Origin: Apricaphanius iberus
Taxonomy: Eukaryota > Chordata > Actinopteri > Cyprinodontiformes > Aphaniidae
Direction of reading: 5' to 3'
Assembly (NCBI GenBank): GCA_028564705.1
Contig: JAPXFQ010002700.1
Coordinates: forward strand, 145,182 to 209,181
Length of the DNA stretch: 64,000 bases
In this document: piece by piece, positions 23,701 through 41,398 of the stretch
Position numbering within the stretch: position 1 is the stretch's first letter
Layout: every line of letters starts with the position of its first letter
Made by a program: the position numbers and the translations under genes
The notes under the pieces: model-generated
The model's database searches: none
The model's input: only the letters and a program-made list of their open reading frames with translations
What the model was told of the DNA's origin: nothing

Positions 23701-25290
23701 CTTTGGCTGTTGTGGTAATTTACTATATTTACACGCTTTATGTTGTGAGGTTTTCCGTCTGAACTTGGAATGTTCAGGAGTAAAATGCAGGATCAAAAGT
23801 GTTATATCTGTGATTTTTTTATTGAAATATGAGTGATCTTTTAATATGTGGAAATCGTACAACCATTTTTTCAATTTTTTCATGTGAACCAGCATCATTT
23901 AAGTTAGGCAAAAAAAAAAAAAACAGAAGCCTAAAACATTCTTTGTCATTTTTACTTTGAAGTTGCTGAATTATTCATTTGAAGTAGGTGATTTAGTACA
24001 AGGTTTCAGGCTTTAAAGTATTTCAATGAACTGTATAAACCAAACACCTCATGTCATTGTTAAGAAGAATATACATTGAACGTAAGACTATCTTGTATTT
24101 ACAGTACATTTCAATTCGATTCAAAACATACTTTATTGGGACCAGATGGAATTTTAGTGTTGTTGTAGCTCTAATTAATTCTTCAATTTCTTTCTTGGAA
24201 CATTACAGCGAATGCAGCATTTTGGCTTTAATGAAATGAGTTGAGTAGCCTACTTTTTACGAAGTGAAACTGCACTGATTGGTTAAATTAACAGAAATCT
24301 TGTGTGGATGACACAGTTTTAATTGTTGCCAGCTCAAGTGAATTTGCATGCATGATTTGAAGCTGTGATCTTTCTCTATCTAAATGACTTGTGACCGACC
24401 CTAGCTGCTGTCTGAGGAAAATCTTCCACGGTTGGCGCTTCCTCAAAACTACCGCTGAGAGCTTAACTTTAATTGGGCAGCAGTTGCTTTAATCACATGG
24501 GTTTCATTCTTCCAGTGAAGAGGAGTAGCTTCTACTAGCACTGCCTTTTGCTTACAACTATTACATGTTCTATTTTTAGGAGAATCCCTTTGCTGTCTTT
24601 TTTGATTTCCAACTGTTTCAATATCCAAGCAGAAATTCTGGTTTCCTGGTTCAGATGTAGAAGTCTTTTTTTGACTACATTGCCTAAAAAATCCACCTAT
24701 GTGAAAAAAAACAACTTTCTTGTTATGCATTTATTGGATTTTTTTTAATGCAAGAGCATTTTTGCATTTTTGTAGAGGCACAGGATCTAGCAGAGAAGAA
24801 TCACGACTCTTTTCTACTTATTCCGACCTTAAGTGAAACCTGCAGCCACACAGGTTTCCTCTCTCTGCGCCACGTGTCCTTGAAGATAATTTCTACAAAG
24901 TTAATTACAGATTTCTACTCCATGTGACTAAATGATGAAGAGCAGGACAAAGACGAGGCTGAATTATATCAGATTCTGAACATAATTGTTCTCATTGATT
25001 TGGAAAAGAGTGACAGGAACCTTGTTTCATTTCTGAAATTAAAGTAACAAACAATGAAAATGTTTTTACTGACATTAAATATAATCCTTGAAATGTTTCA
25101 TGTTTTTTTTATTACTGTCAGAAAATGCGGTAAAAATCCAACAGTGAGCAGAAATTGATCGTATTATCAGGGATTGCTTGTGTAGCCGAGCCTGATGTTT
25201 CAAGCTTATTGCTCTGTGCCGTTGAGCTCTAGTGTTACCGTGGTAGATAACCAAGGACATACCCACAGACAAACCCGTACCATTGCACAC
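20781..25290. other. No gene seen; minor repeat debris
   Basis: AT-rich intron-like DNA. A short LINE-tail-like piece (CATACTTTATTGGGACCAGA) lies near 24127, and TE-like sequence with CCCGATATCGCAGC lies near 23347. No supported coding exon. Confidence 0.45.
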
Positions 25291-25298
25291 ATGCTCAT

Positions 25299-25320
25299 AC
25301 ACACACACACAAACACACAG
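25299..25320. repeat. (CA)n microsatellite
   Basis: Short run of CA with one interruption. Confidence 0.85.
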
Positions 25321-30745
<5,425 letters not shown>

Positions 30746-30751
30746 CAAACA

Positions 30752-31240
30752 CAAGAGGGGGGTATTCCACGAAGCAAGCTTAAGAAATCAAGGCTCATTT
30801 GAAATATCCTTGCTTCAATTAGCATAACAGTTCACTCAAGGCTTATTCGGTTCCACTATTGAAGATAGTGAATTCAATTCCCGCTGATTAAAGTGAGGCT
30901 TAAAAAGCTAGGCTAATGTGCTTGAATGCTACATTAAAGGTAGCCCCTGTGAATCGATGCTAGATAAATGAGAATGGAATGAAAGGAAAGAGCATTGTTC
31001 TTCTCCAAGTCTGAGAAAGACTATGAATGTGACCTGTGTGAGCGTCACAAATACATCGTAACCAATAAGGAACAGCAGCCACTTGTAAAGGCTTGTCAGG
31101 CTGAATTGTTCTATAATGTAGTGTAGGTAATGTTGCTTATGTACTGTGTTTAGTGTTACACTGAGGGCTGAGAAGCACTTCTAACTATAAACTTCTAAAT
31201 TCATGTTAATAAATAATATTACCTTGTTGGGTGTAGAAGA
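30752..31240 (+). mobile_element. Possible Harbinger-type relic with Myb/SANT-like fragment
   Basis: GGGGGGTATTCCACGAAGCA looks like the terminus of a fish DNA transposon. Downstream, 30989-31126 reads RALFFSKSEKDYECDLCERH and then KYIVTNKEQQPLVKACQAEL before a stop. The F-S-x-x-E...K-x-I/V...K pattern resembles the Myb/SANT-like DNA-binding partner protein of PIF/Harbinger elements. A stop precedes it and the Trp residues are missing, so it is at best a relic. Confidence 0.25.
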
Positions 31241-32114
31241 AGACAATAAGTAATCTGTATCGAATTAATAAAGCCAGAAAATAACACGACAGAAGATAGC
31301 TGACAGGTAAAATTTGTTGACATGATTTAAGAAAGAATGTGAAAATATTTAGGAACTAAATTAGAACTGTTTTAAGTCTTCAAAATGTAAAGTCATATTA
31401 ATACAGTATTTTAATTTAGATGTGTATTTTTTTACCAGTTGCAAGGGACTTGAGGCTATTTTCAATTTTTAGACAGGACAGCATGACTATTTTACTGCTC
31501 CATCTTACACAAAAAGTGACTTATTAGTCATATTATTTATGCTTGGTGTCAGGAGCAACATGAGTGGAACAAAAAGTTTCTGGCAGCAAGTAAATATTAA
31601 ACACAGTAACGTTCTTCAAAATGGTAAAGTTAAAATCTTATTAGAATTATATTTTAAAGATAAAACCTATATTCCATGGCATAATTTATCCATCAGAAGA
31701 AAACTGCAGCTTCTGCCACCGCTCTATTAACCTTATATTGGAGGGTGGGTGTGGTGGTGGAGAGAACAGCAGCAGAATACAAGCCCCGCATAGTACATGG
31801 ATTGTCCAATCATTTGAACTGATTTGATCAAGCTAAAATACGCCTCAGATCTAGCCTTGCCAGCAGGCTTGTGCAAGAAAAAGAATGTGCACATGTTGCC
31901 ATGGTGAATGAATGGGGCTTTGTGTTAGCCTCAATTGTAAAACCAAATAAAAGTACTCAGCTAATCATCAAACAATGCAAATAAACACATAAGTACACTG
32001 CTTAAAAATTACAATTTGTCCCTCCTCCTAATCAGTTCTTACTTTATCACAATTACTTTATATATTGCATGCCACATACATAAACCATTTGGTGAACAAT
32101 ATTCCAATAAGAAA
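31241..32114. other. No gene seen
   Basis: AT-rich DNA up to the first array unit. No supported feature. Confidence 0.5.
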
Positions 32115-32149
32115 CTAGAAAATTTCAGGAAATTTAGAGAAGGGACGGC

Positions 32150-32570
32150 CACGGTGTGCATGCTAATGCTAACTAGCATGCTAATGCTAATGTTAGCTAA
32201 CATGTTGGCATTACTATAAACCCATTCAGTACCAAAATATAGTCAAAAAGCTCAAATTAGCTAAAATGCTAACAACAGCTAGCATGCTAATGCTAACTAG
32301 CATGCTAATGCTAGCTAACATGTTGGCAATACTATAAACCCATTCAGTAAAAATATATAGTCAAAAAGCTAAAATTAGCTAAAATGCTAACAACAGCTAG
32401 CATGCTAATGCTAACTATCATGCTAATGCTAGCTAACATGTTGGCATTACTATAATCCCATTCAGTACAAAAATATAGTCAAAAAGCTAAAATTAGCTAA
32501 AATGCTAACAACAGCTAGCATGATAATGCTAACTAGCATGCTAATGCTAGCTAACATGTTGTCATTAGTA
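32150..32570. repeat. About 118-bp minisatellite, four copies (present in every unit)
   Basis: Each copy contains AGCATGCTAATGCTAACTAG, GCTAGCTAACATGTTGGCA, an ACTATAAACCCATTCAGTA-type block, AAAATATAGTCAAAAAGCT and a TTAGCTAAAATGCTAACAAC block. Other sets lie just after each unit boundary, up to about 550 bp in. Confidence 0.9.
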
Positions 32571-32700
32571 TTAGTAGGATTAGTATGAAAATATACTGGA
32601 AAAGCTGAAATCAACTAAAATGCATACAAGTGCAATGTAGTACTGTGTATAACATAGGGATTTTGGTTCCAGCTTTCAAACAAGAAAAAAAAAAAAATCT

Positions 32701-32772
32701 GCTCCCCCTGGGATTCAAACCCACTACCTCTTGCATTGTATTCCTGTTCCTTAACAGTTACACTACAACATC
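32701..32772 (-). repeat. tRNA-like module A (Pol III-type promoter motifs), one per unit
   Basis: On the minus strand this has a TAGTGTAACTGTTAAGG A-box-like start and GTGGGTTCGAATCCC, a perfect B box (in unit 1 one base differs). Spacing fits a tRNA. Equivalent copies: 35013-35086, 37667-37739, 39856-39928, 41983-42054, 44253-44326, 62527-62594. It looks like the head of a tRNA-derived SINE, not a working tRNA gene. Confidence 0.6.
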
Positions 32773-32856
32773 AGTTATACAGCATTGAGTTTTAGGCCAT
32801 ATGATCTGTTGTCTCGTCTCCCAGTTCAGCTTTCAGCAAAGAAAAATTATTTGCTG

Positions 32857-32928
32857 CTCGCTCCTGGATTTGAACCCAGTACCTCTGGGATGCAAACCCT
32901 CTTCCTTAACCACTATGCCATCCGAACA
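32857..32928 (-). repeat. tRNA-like module B, one per unit
   Basis: The minus strand reads GTTCGGATGGCATAGTGGTT, then AAGG, GGGTTTGCATCCC and GGGTTCAAATCCAGG. TGGCATAGTGG is a good A box and GGTTCAAATCC a good B box. The loop TTTGCAT between GGG and CCC could be an anticodon loop with TGC (Ala-like). T- and D-arm pairing is imperfect. Copies: 35169-35240, 37822-37893, 40011-40081, 42138-42209, 44406-44484 (degraded), 62681-62752. Modules A and B are each followed by a related A/T-rich and AAAGCTG tail, so they look like a tandem duplication. Confidence 0.6.
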
Positions 32929-34271
32929 TACATACAACATTGAGTTTTAGGCCATATGTTCTGTTGTCTCCTCTCCATGTTCAGAGTGTTAAACAGCTGC
33001 GAACGAACCTTTCCCATTCGAAAACTATAGCAGCTATCAGGAAAATTATTGGAGTGTTAGCGATATTTATCCTTTGTGTTCAATTATTTCAAAGCACAAC
33101 TCTCTATCTTATTCACAGATGAAATGGTACAGGCAGACAGGGGGACTGAGAAAGACAGAGACATGGTCAGAAAGACAAAGACAGATGGACTGACACATGG
33201 ACTTGTTTGTAGTACTTCTCTCTATAGTACTGCATAGCACAACCTGTGTTTAAGTGGGGTTAAACACAGGTTTAAATGTGATATAGACTGTGGAATGAAC
33301 TTTAGTGAACCTTGATCAAAGGTGCTCCGTTTCCCCAGCAACAAGTGTGAGTGAAAATTGCAGCAGGTGCAAACACTTAATATGATTTAAGAGCTTAGAT
33401 TTAGACTTTTTCATAAAAAAGTGCGCCGAACAAATCGTTCCCATTCGAAAACCGTACAAGGTATCGGAAAAATTCTTGAAGTGTGAGCGAGATGTATCAT
33501 TTCTCTTCGTTCATGCCAAAGCAGAAGTCTCTACCTTATTCACAGTCCGAGAGGGAGCGAGAGAAAAATGACTAAGAACATCTCTCTGGCTGAGATAATC
33601 CTGACCAGCCACAATGATAAATTATAGGAGAAAAGCCCTAAAACTGGGTTCCACTTTGAGCGATCTAGAGCTCGCTGAGAGAAAACCGTGCGACATAGGG
33701 AAATTTTGAAATGATCCTGAGAATCACAAAGGGCGGCTCTATTTCATGACCGAAAATCATGTCACTAGTGCGAAATATGTGGCCGTGACGTCGAGTTAAA
33801 TTTTTATGAGGACCTTCCAAAAGTTCATCACTCCACACTCTGCTTAACGAGCTGCTCCACTCTAAAAATGTCGATTTGGGGCAAACTTTGGGTCGAACAA
33901 AGTCAAATTGTGACAAAACCGTAACAGCTATCGACATGCGGTCTTCAATGCTGAACACAGCACGGACGTGGCTACAATCAGAATTTTTAATGGATTTTTT
34001 AGGTTATTGTATGGTGACACAGTAAATGCTCGAAATTAGTGGTTTTTCATGATTTTTGACTCATTTTTCCATTCATTTCCTATGGGGCTTTTTGGGCGTG
34101 GTTTTTCGCTAATTACGTCGCCATGGTAACTCCAATCGCCAATAAAAGTAATAGCACACCTCACACGATCGAGCCGGTCGTTTTGATGTATATATTGTGG
34201 GGGTGCACGCTACGGTACGAACCGCATTAACGGTGAAAGAATAAAGAGTCCGTTTAGAAGTGAATAGTAAT

Positions 34272-34365
34272 AAGGGACTGCCCATGCAATTGCATGGAGG
34301 CAGTGCAATACATTGCTTTGCAATGGATTTGCACTGCCTCCATGCATTGCATTGGGCCGTCCCTT
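34272..34365. repeat. 94-nt near-perfect hairpin, copy 1
   Basis: The arm starting AAGGGACTGCCCATGCAATT and running through GCATGGAGGCAGTGCAA folds back on the second half with about 45 bp of pairing and a TTT loop. Ends are AAGGGAC and GTCCCTT. Confidence 0.85.
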
Positions 34366-36606
34366 AATGTTTCAGGAAATTTAGAGAAGGGACGGGGCCG
34401 TCCCTTAACTAGAAAATTTCAGGAAATTTAGAGAAGGGACGGCCACGGTGTGCATGCTAATGCTAACTAGCCTGCTAATGCTAATGTTAGCTAACATGTT
34501 GGCATTACTATAAACCCATTCAGTACCAAAATATAGTCAAAAAGCTCAAATTAGCTAAAATGCTAACAAGAGCTCGCATTGCTAATGCTAAACTACATGC
34601 TAATGCTAGAGCTAACATTATGGCAATACTATAAACCCATTCATCCAAAATATGTCAAGACGCTAAAATTAGCTAAAATGCTAACAACCAGCTATCAATC
34701 TAATGCTAACTAGAATGCTAAAGCTAGCTAAACAAGTTGGCATTACCTATAATCCCATTCAGTACAAACCTATATCAAAAAGCTAAAATTCCCCGAAAAT
34801 GTCTAGCAACAGCTAGCAATGGTAATGCACTAACTACATGCTAATGCTAGGCTTTTACACAAAGCTATTAGTATTAATAATAAGGATTAGTATGAAAAAT
34901 ATAGACTGAAAAAAGCTGAAAATCAACTAAAATGCATAAAAGTGCAATTTAGTACTGTGTATAACATAGGGATTTTGGTTCCAAGCATTCAAACAGAAAA
35001 AAAAAATTTTTTGCTCACCCCTGGGATTCGAACCCACTACCTCTTGCATTGTATTTCTGTTCCTTCACAGTTACACTACAACAACAGTTATACAGCATTG
35101 AGTTTTAGGACATATGATCTGTTGTCTCATCTCCCAGTTCAGCTTTCAGCAAAGAAAAATTATTTGCTGCTCGCTCCTGGATTTGAACCCAGTATCTCTG
35201 GGATGCAAACCCTCTTTCTTAACCACTACGCCATCACAGACATACATATAACATTGAGTTTTAGGCCATATGATCTGTTGTCTCCTCTCCATGTTCAGAG
35301 AGTTAAACAGCTGCGAACGAACCTTTCCCATTCGAAAACTATAGCAGCTATCAGGAAAATTATTGGAGTGTTAACGATATTTATCCTTTGTGTTCAATTA
35401 TTTCAAAGCACAACTCTCTATCTTATTCACAGATGAAATGGTACAGGCAGACAGGGGGACAGAGAAAGACACAGACATGGTCAGAAAGACAAAGACAGAT
35501 GGACTGACACATGGACTTGTTTGTAGTACTTCTCTCTATAGTACTGCATAGCATAACCTGTGTTTAAGTGGAGTTTAATAGGCCTTCAATGTGAATATAC
35601 TGTGGAATGAACTTTAGTGAACTCTGATCAAAGGTGCTCCGTTTCCCCAGCAACAAGTGTGAGTGAAAACTGCAGCAGCTGCAGACACTTTAGAATGATT
35701 AACAGCTTAGATTTAGACTTTTTCATTCAAAAGTGCGCCGAACAAATCGTTCCCATTCGAAAACCGTACAAGGTATCGGAAAAATTCTTGAAGTGTGAGC
35801 GAGATGTATCATTTCTCTTCGTTCATGCCAAAGCAGAAGTCTCTACCTTATTCACAGTCCGAGAGGGAGCGAGATAAAAATGACTAAGAACATCTCTCTG
35901 GCTAAGATCATCCTGACCAGCCACAATGATAAATTATAGGAGAAAAGCCCTAAAACTGGGTTCCACTTTGAGCGATCTAGAGCTCGCTGAGAGAAAACCG
36001 AGTTCGACAAAGGGAAATTTTGAAATGATACCTGAAATCACAAAGGGCGGCTTATTTCATGACCGAAACTCATGTCACTAGTGCAAATATGTGGCCGTGA
36101 CGTCGAGTTAAATTTTGATGAGGACCTTCCAAAAGTTCATCACTCCACACTCTGCTTAACGAGCTGCTCCACTCTAAAAATCATCATTTGGGAAAACTTT
36201 GGGTCGAACAAAGTCAGATTGCGACACAACCGTAACAGCTATCGACATGCGGTCTTCAATGCTGAACACAGCACGGACGTGGCTATAATCTGAATTTTTA
36301 ATGGATTTTTTAGGTTATTGTATGGCTACACATTAAATCTTCAAAAATAGTGGATTTTCATGATTTTTGGCCGTTTTTCCATTCATTTCCTATGGGGATT
36401 TTGGGCATTTTTTGGCGTGGTTTTTCGCTTATTACGTCGCCATGGTAACTCCAATCGCCACTAAAAGTAATAGCTAACATCACGCGATCGAGCCGGTCGT
36501 TTTGATGTATATATTGTGGGGGTGCACGCTACGGTACGACCCGCATTAACGGTGGCGGAAGAATAATAAATAATAATAAGAGTCCAGTTTAGGAGTGAAG
36601 AATAAT

Positions 36607-36700
36607 AAGGGACTGCCCATGCAATTGCATGGAGGCAGTGCAATACATTGCTTTGCAATGGATTTGCACTGCCTCCATGCATTGCATTGGGCCGTCCCTT
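36607..36700. repeat. 94-nt hairpin, copy 2
   Basis: Identical or nearly identical to the copy at 34272. It is separated from copy 3 by only AAT. Confidence 0.85.
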
Positions 36701-36703
36701 AAT

Positions 36704-36797
36704 AAGGGACTGCCCATGCAATTGCATGGAGGCAGTGCAATACATTGCTTTGCAATGGATTTGCACTGCCTCCATGCATTGCATTGGGCCGTCCCTT
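36704..36797. repeat. 94-nt hairpin, copy 3
   Basis: Tandem to copy 2. Ends AAGGGAC/GTCCCTT, which share AAGGGACGGCC with the boundary block of the array unit. Confidence 0.85.
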
Positions 36798-36802
36798 AAT
36801 AA

Positions 36803-37075
36803 TAACTTACCCTCCACAGTTAGATTCCACAGCTCCAAGTAATTTTGAAATACTTTTACAGTTTCTTTACGAAACAGCGAACCTCACTTCGCTGTTAGAC
36901 GGAGCTAAAATGTCGAAATACTTTGTTTCCTTCCTGATTAACTACCAGGTGTTCTGCTGCGTTCATGTTGTGCCGGAAATACCGCTTTCAAATGATGAAT
37001 TGTGTTCCAAAAATTCATCTGAAAAGCTTGTTGGGTTCCTGTTAAAACTTCACCATCAAAATTTTAAATTGAGAC
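36803..37075 (+). other. Unit-specific 270-bp segment, possible captured sequence
   Basis: Found only in unit 2. It has an open frame with ATG near 36909 (MSKYFVSFLINYQVFCCVH) and a CAG/GTGTTC junction, but the frame runs on into repeat sequence. No family was recognised. It may be filler or a captured host fragment. Confidence 0.3.
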
Positions 37076-39235
37076 TAGAAAATTTCAGGAAATTTAGAGA
37101 AGGGACGGCCACGGTGTGCATGCTAATGCTAACTAGCATGCTAATGCTAATATTAGCTAACATGTTGGCATTACTATTGACTTGATCAGGACCAAAATAT
37201 AGTCAAAAAGCTAAAATTAGCAAAAATGCTAACAAGAGCTAGCATGCTAAGCTAAACTAGCATGCTAATGCTAGCTAACATGTTGGCATTACTATAATCC
37301 CCATTCAGTACAAAAATATAGTCAAAAAGCTAAAATTAGCTAGAATGCAACAACAGCGCATGCTAATGCAAACTAGCATGCAAATGCTATGCAAGCTAAC
37401 ATGTTGGCATTGACTATAATCCCATTCAGTACAAAAAAAATAGTCCAAAAAGCTAAATTACTAAAATGAGCTAGCAACCAGCTAGCAAGGTAATGCTAAC
37501 TAGCATGCTAATGCTAGCTACGATGTTGGCATTAGTATTAATAGGATTAGTATGAAAATATACTGAAAAAGCTGAAATCAACTAAAATGCATACAAGTGC
37601 AATGTAGTACTGTGTATAACGTAGGGATTTTGGTTCCAGCTTTCAAACAAGAAAAAAAAAAATTTTGCTCCCCCTGGGATTCGAACCCACTACCTCTTAC
37701 ATTGTATTCCTGTTCCTTCGCAGTCACACTACAACATCAGTTATACAACATTGAGTTTTAGGCCATATGATCTGTTGTCTCGTCTCCCAGTTCAGCTTTC
37801 AGCAAAGAAAAATTATTTGCTGCTCACTCCTGGATTTGAACCCAGTATCTCTGGGATGCAAACCCTCTTTCTGAACCACTACGCCATCACAGACATGCAT
37901 ATAACATTGAGTTTTAGGCGATATGATCTGTTGTCTCCTCTTCATGTTCAGAGTGTTAACAGCTGCGAACGAACCTTTCCCATTCGAAACCTATAGCAGC
38001 TATCAGGAAAATTATTGGAGTGTTAGCGATATTTATCCCACTTTTGTTCAATTATATCAAAGCACCTACAACTCTCTGGATTTGAACCCAGTATGAAATG
38101 GTACAGGCAGACAGGGGGACTGAGAAAGACACAGACATGGTCAGAAAGACAAAGACAGATGGACTGACACATGGACTTGTTTGTAGTACTACTCTCTATA
38201 GTACTGCATAGCATAACCTGTGTTTAAGTGGGGTTTAATAGGCCTTCAATGTGTATATACTGTGGAATGAACTTTAGTGAACTCTGATCAAAGGTGCTCC
38301 GTTTCCCCATCAACAAGTGTGAGTGAAAATTGCAGCAGGTGCAAACACTTAAGATGATTAAGAGCTTAGATTTAGACTTTTTCATAAAAAAGTGCGCCGA
38401 ACAAATCGTTCACATTCGCAAACCGTACAAGGTATCGGAAAAATTCTTGAAGTGTGAGCGAGATGTATCATTTGTCTTCATTCATGCCAAATCAGAAGTT
38501 TCTACCTTATTCACAGTCCGAGAGGGAACGAGAGAAAAATGACTAAGAACATCTCTCTGGCTGAGATCATCCTGAGCAGCCACAATGATAAACTATAGGC
38601 GAAAAGCCCTAAAACTGGGTTCCACTTTGAGCGATCTAGAGCTCGCTGAGAGAAAACCGTGCGACATAGGGAAATTTTGAAATTATCCTGAGAATCACAA
38701 AGGGCGGCTCTATTTCATGACCGAAAATCATGTCACTAGTGCGAAATATGTGGCCGTGACGTCGAGTTAAATTTTGATGAGGACCTTCCAAAAGTTCATC
38801 GCTCCACACTCTGCTTAACGAGCTGCTCCACTCTAAAAATCATAATTTGGGAAAACTTTGGGTCGAACAAAGTCAGATTGCGACAAAACCGTAACAGCTA
38901 TCGACATGCGGTCTTCAATGCTGAACACAGCACGGACGTGGCTATAATCTGAATTTTTAATGGATTTTTTAGTTTATTGTATGGCTACACAGTAAATCTT
39001 CAAAAATAGTGGATTTTCATGATTTTTGGCCGTTTTTCCATTCATTTCCTATGGGGATTTTGGGCATTTTTTGGCGTGGTTTTTCACTTATTACGTCGCC
39101 ATGGTAACTCCAATCGTTTATAAAAGTAATAGCTAACATCACGCGATCGAGCCGGTCGTTTTGATGTATATATTGTGGGTGTGCACGCTACGGTACGACC
39201 CGCATTAACGGTGGCGGAAGAATAATAAATAATAA
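37076..39235. repeat. Array unit 3
   Basis: Canonical length 2160 bp. tRNA-like modules at 37667-37739 and 37822-37893. Near 38070 a short piece, GGATTTGAACCCAGTATG, replaces the usual TCTTATTCACAGATG, a patch that looks copied from the tRNA-like module. Confidence 0.9.
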
Positions 39236-41398
39236 CTAGAAAATTTCAGGAAATTTAGAGAAGGGACGGCCACGGTGTGCATGCTAATGCTAACTAGCAT
39301 GCTAATGCTAATATTAGCTAACATTTTGGCATTACTATTGACTTGATCAGGACCAAAATATAGTCAAAAAGCTAAAATTAGCAAAAATGCTAACAAGAGC
39401 TAGCATGCTAATGCTAACCCTAGCATGCTAAAGCTAGCTAACATGTTGGCATTACTATAATCCCATTCAGTACAAAAATATATCAAAAAGCTAAAATTAG
39501 CTAAAATGCTAACAACAGCTAGCAAGCCTAATTCTAACTAGCATGCTAATGCTAGTTGACATGTTTGGCATTACTAGTTATAATCCCATTCAGTAACAAA
39601 ATTATAGGTCAAAAAGCTAAAAATTAGCTAAAATGACTAGCAACAGCTAGCATGCAAAGCTAACTGAGCATGCGTAATGGCTAGCTAAGATTGTTTGGCA
39701 TTAGTTATTAATAGGATTAGTAAGAAAATATCTGAAAAAAAATCAAAGCTGAAATCAACTAAAATTCATACAAGTGAAATGTAAAAAACAATGTAGTACT
39801 GTGTATAACATAGGGATTTTGGTTCCAGCTTTCAAACAAGAAAAAAAAAATTTTTGCTCCCCCTGGGATTCGAACCCACTACCTCTTGCATTGTATTCCT
39901 GTTCCTTCACAGTCACACTACAACATCAGTTATACAACATTGAGTTTTAGGCCATATGATCTGTTGTCTTGTCTCCCAGTTCAGCTTTCAGCAAAGAAAA
40001 ATTATTTGCTGCTCGCTCCTGGATTTGAACCCAGTATCTCTGGGATGCAAACCCTCTTCCTTAACCACTACGCCATCCAAACATACATATAACATTGACT
40101 TTTAGGCTATATGTTCTGTTGTCACCTCTCCATGTTCAGAGTGTTAAACAGCTGCGAACGAACCTTTCCCATTCGAAAACTATAGCAGCTATCAGGAAAA
40201 TTATTGGAGTGTTAGCGATATTTATCCTTTGTGTTCAATTATTTCAAAGCACAACTCTCTATCTTATTCACAGATGAAATGGTACAGGCAGACAGGGGGA
40301 CTGAGAAAGACAAAGACAGATGGACTGACACATGGACTTGTTTGTAGTACTTCTCTCTATAGTACTGCATAGCATAACCTGTGTTTAAGTGGGGTTAAAC
40401 ACAGGTTTAAATGTATATAGACTGTGGAATGAACTTTAGTGAACTCTGATCAAAGGTGCTCCGTTTCCCCAGCAACAAGTGTGAGTGAAAACTGCAGCAG
40501 CTGCAAACACTTAAGATGATTAAGAGCTTCAATTTTAAGAAAAAAGTCCAAAAAGTGCGCCGAACAAATCGTTTCCATTCGAAAACCGTACAAGGTATCG
40601 GAAAAATTCTTGAAGTGTGAGCGAGATGTATCATTTGTCTTCGTTCATGCCAAAGCAGAAGTCTCTACCTTATTCACAGTCCGAGAGGGAACGAGAGAAA
40701 AATGACTAAAAACATCTCTCTGGCTGAGATCATCCTGACCAGCCACAATGATAAACTATAGGACAAAAGCCCTAAAACTGGGTTCCACTTTGAGCGATCT
40801 AGAGCTCGCTGAGAGAAAACCGTGCGATATAGGGAAATTTTGAAATGGAACTGAGAAATCACAAAGGTCGCTCTATTTCATGACCGAAAATCATGTCACT
40901 AGTGCGAAATATGTGACCGTGACGTCGAGTTAAATTTTTATGAGGACCTTCCAAAAGTTCATCACTCCACACTCTGCTTAACGAGCTGCTCCACTCTAAA
41001 AATCATCATTTGGGAAAACTTTGGGTCGAACAAAGTCAGATTGCGACAAAACCGTAACAGATATCGACATGCGGTCTTCAATGCTGAACACAGCACGGAC
41101 GTGGCTATAATCTGAATTTTTAATGGATTTTTTAGGTTATTGTATGGCTACACAGTAAATCTTCAAAAATAGTGGATTTTCATGATTTTTGGCCGTTTTT
41201 CCATTCATTTCCTATGGGGATTTTGGGCATTTTTTGGCGTTGTTTTTCGCTTATTACGTCGCCATGGTAACTCCAATCGCTTATAAAAGTAATAGCTAAC
41301 ATCACGCGATCGAGCCGGTCGTTTTGATGTATATATTGTGGGTGTGCACGCTACGGTACGACCCGCATTAACGGTGGCGGAAGAATAATAAATAATAA
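39236..41398. repeat. Array unit 4
   Basis: 2163 bp. tRNA-like modules at 39856-39928 and 40011-40081. The last minisatellite copies have many single-base insertions. Confidence 0.9.

Larger units (their letters stand above)
32115..34408. repeat. Array unit 1
   Basis: Minisatellite 32150-32570; tRNA-like modules 32701-32772 and 32857-32928; conserved body to about 34240. Extra 3' material includes a 94-nt hairpin (34272-34365) and a partial boundary block fused to GGCCGTCCCTTAA (34371-34408). Confidence 0.9.
34409..37075. repeat. Array unit 2, longest unit
   Basis: The minisatellite part is unusually mutated by small indels. tRNA-like modules lie at 35013-35086 and 35169-35240. Two 94-nt hairpins stand in tandem (36607-36700, 36704-36797). 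About 270 bp found in no other unit (36803-37075) precedes the next boundary. Confidence 0.9.

Noticed and set aside
32701..32928. Functional tRNA genes
   Set aside because: Box motifs are good, but arm pairing is imperfect, copies diverge, and they are embedded in a tandem repeat. Called tRNA-like only.
32940..33122. Recurring frame ending LIFILCVQLFQSTTLYLIHR in several units
   Set aside because: Non-ATG or chance start, no domain, and interrupted by the T-rich insertion in unit 5. Treated as non-coding repeat.
33665..33958. Minus-strand frame of 97 codons recurring in array units (also 43024-43344), and + strand frames at 35617, 38330 and 63133
   Set aside because: They recur because the DNA repeats. 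Other units break the same frames by indels, and no protein family is recognisable.
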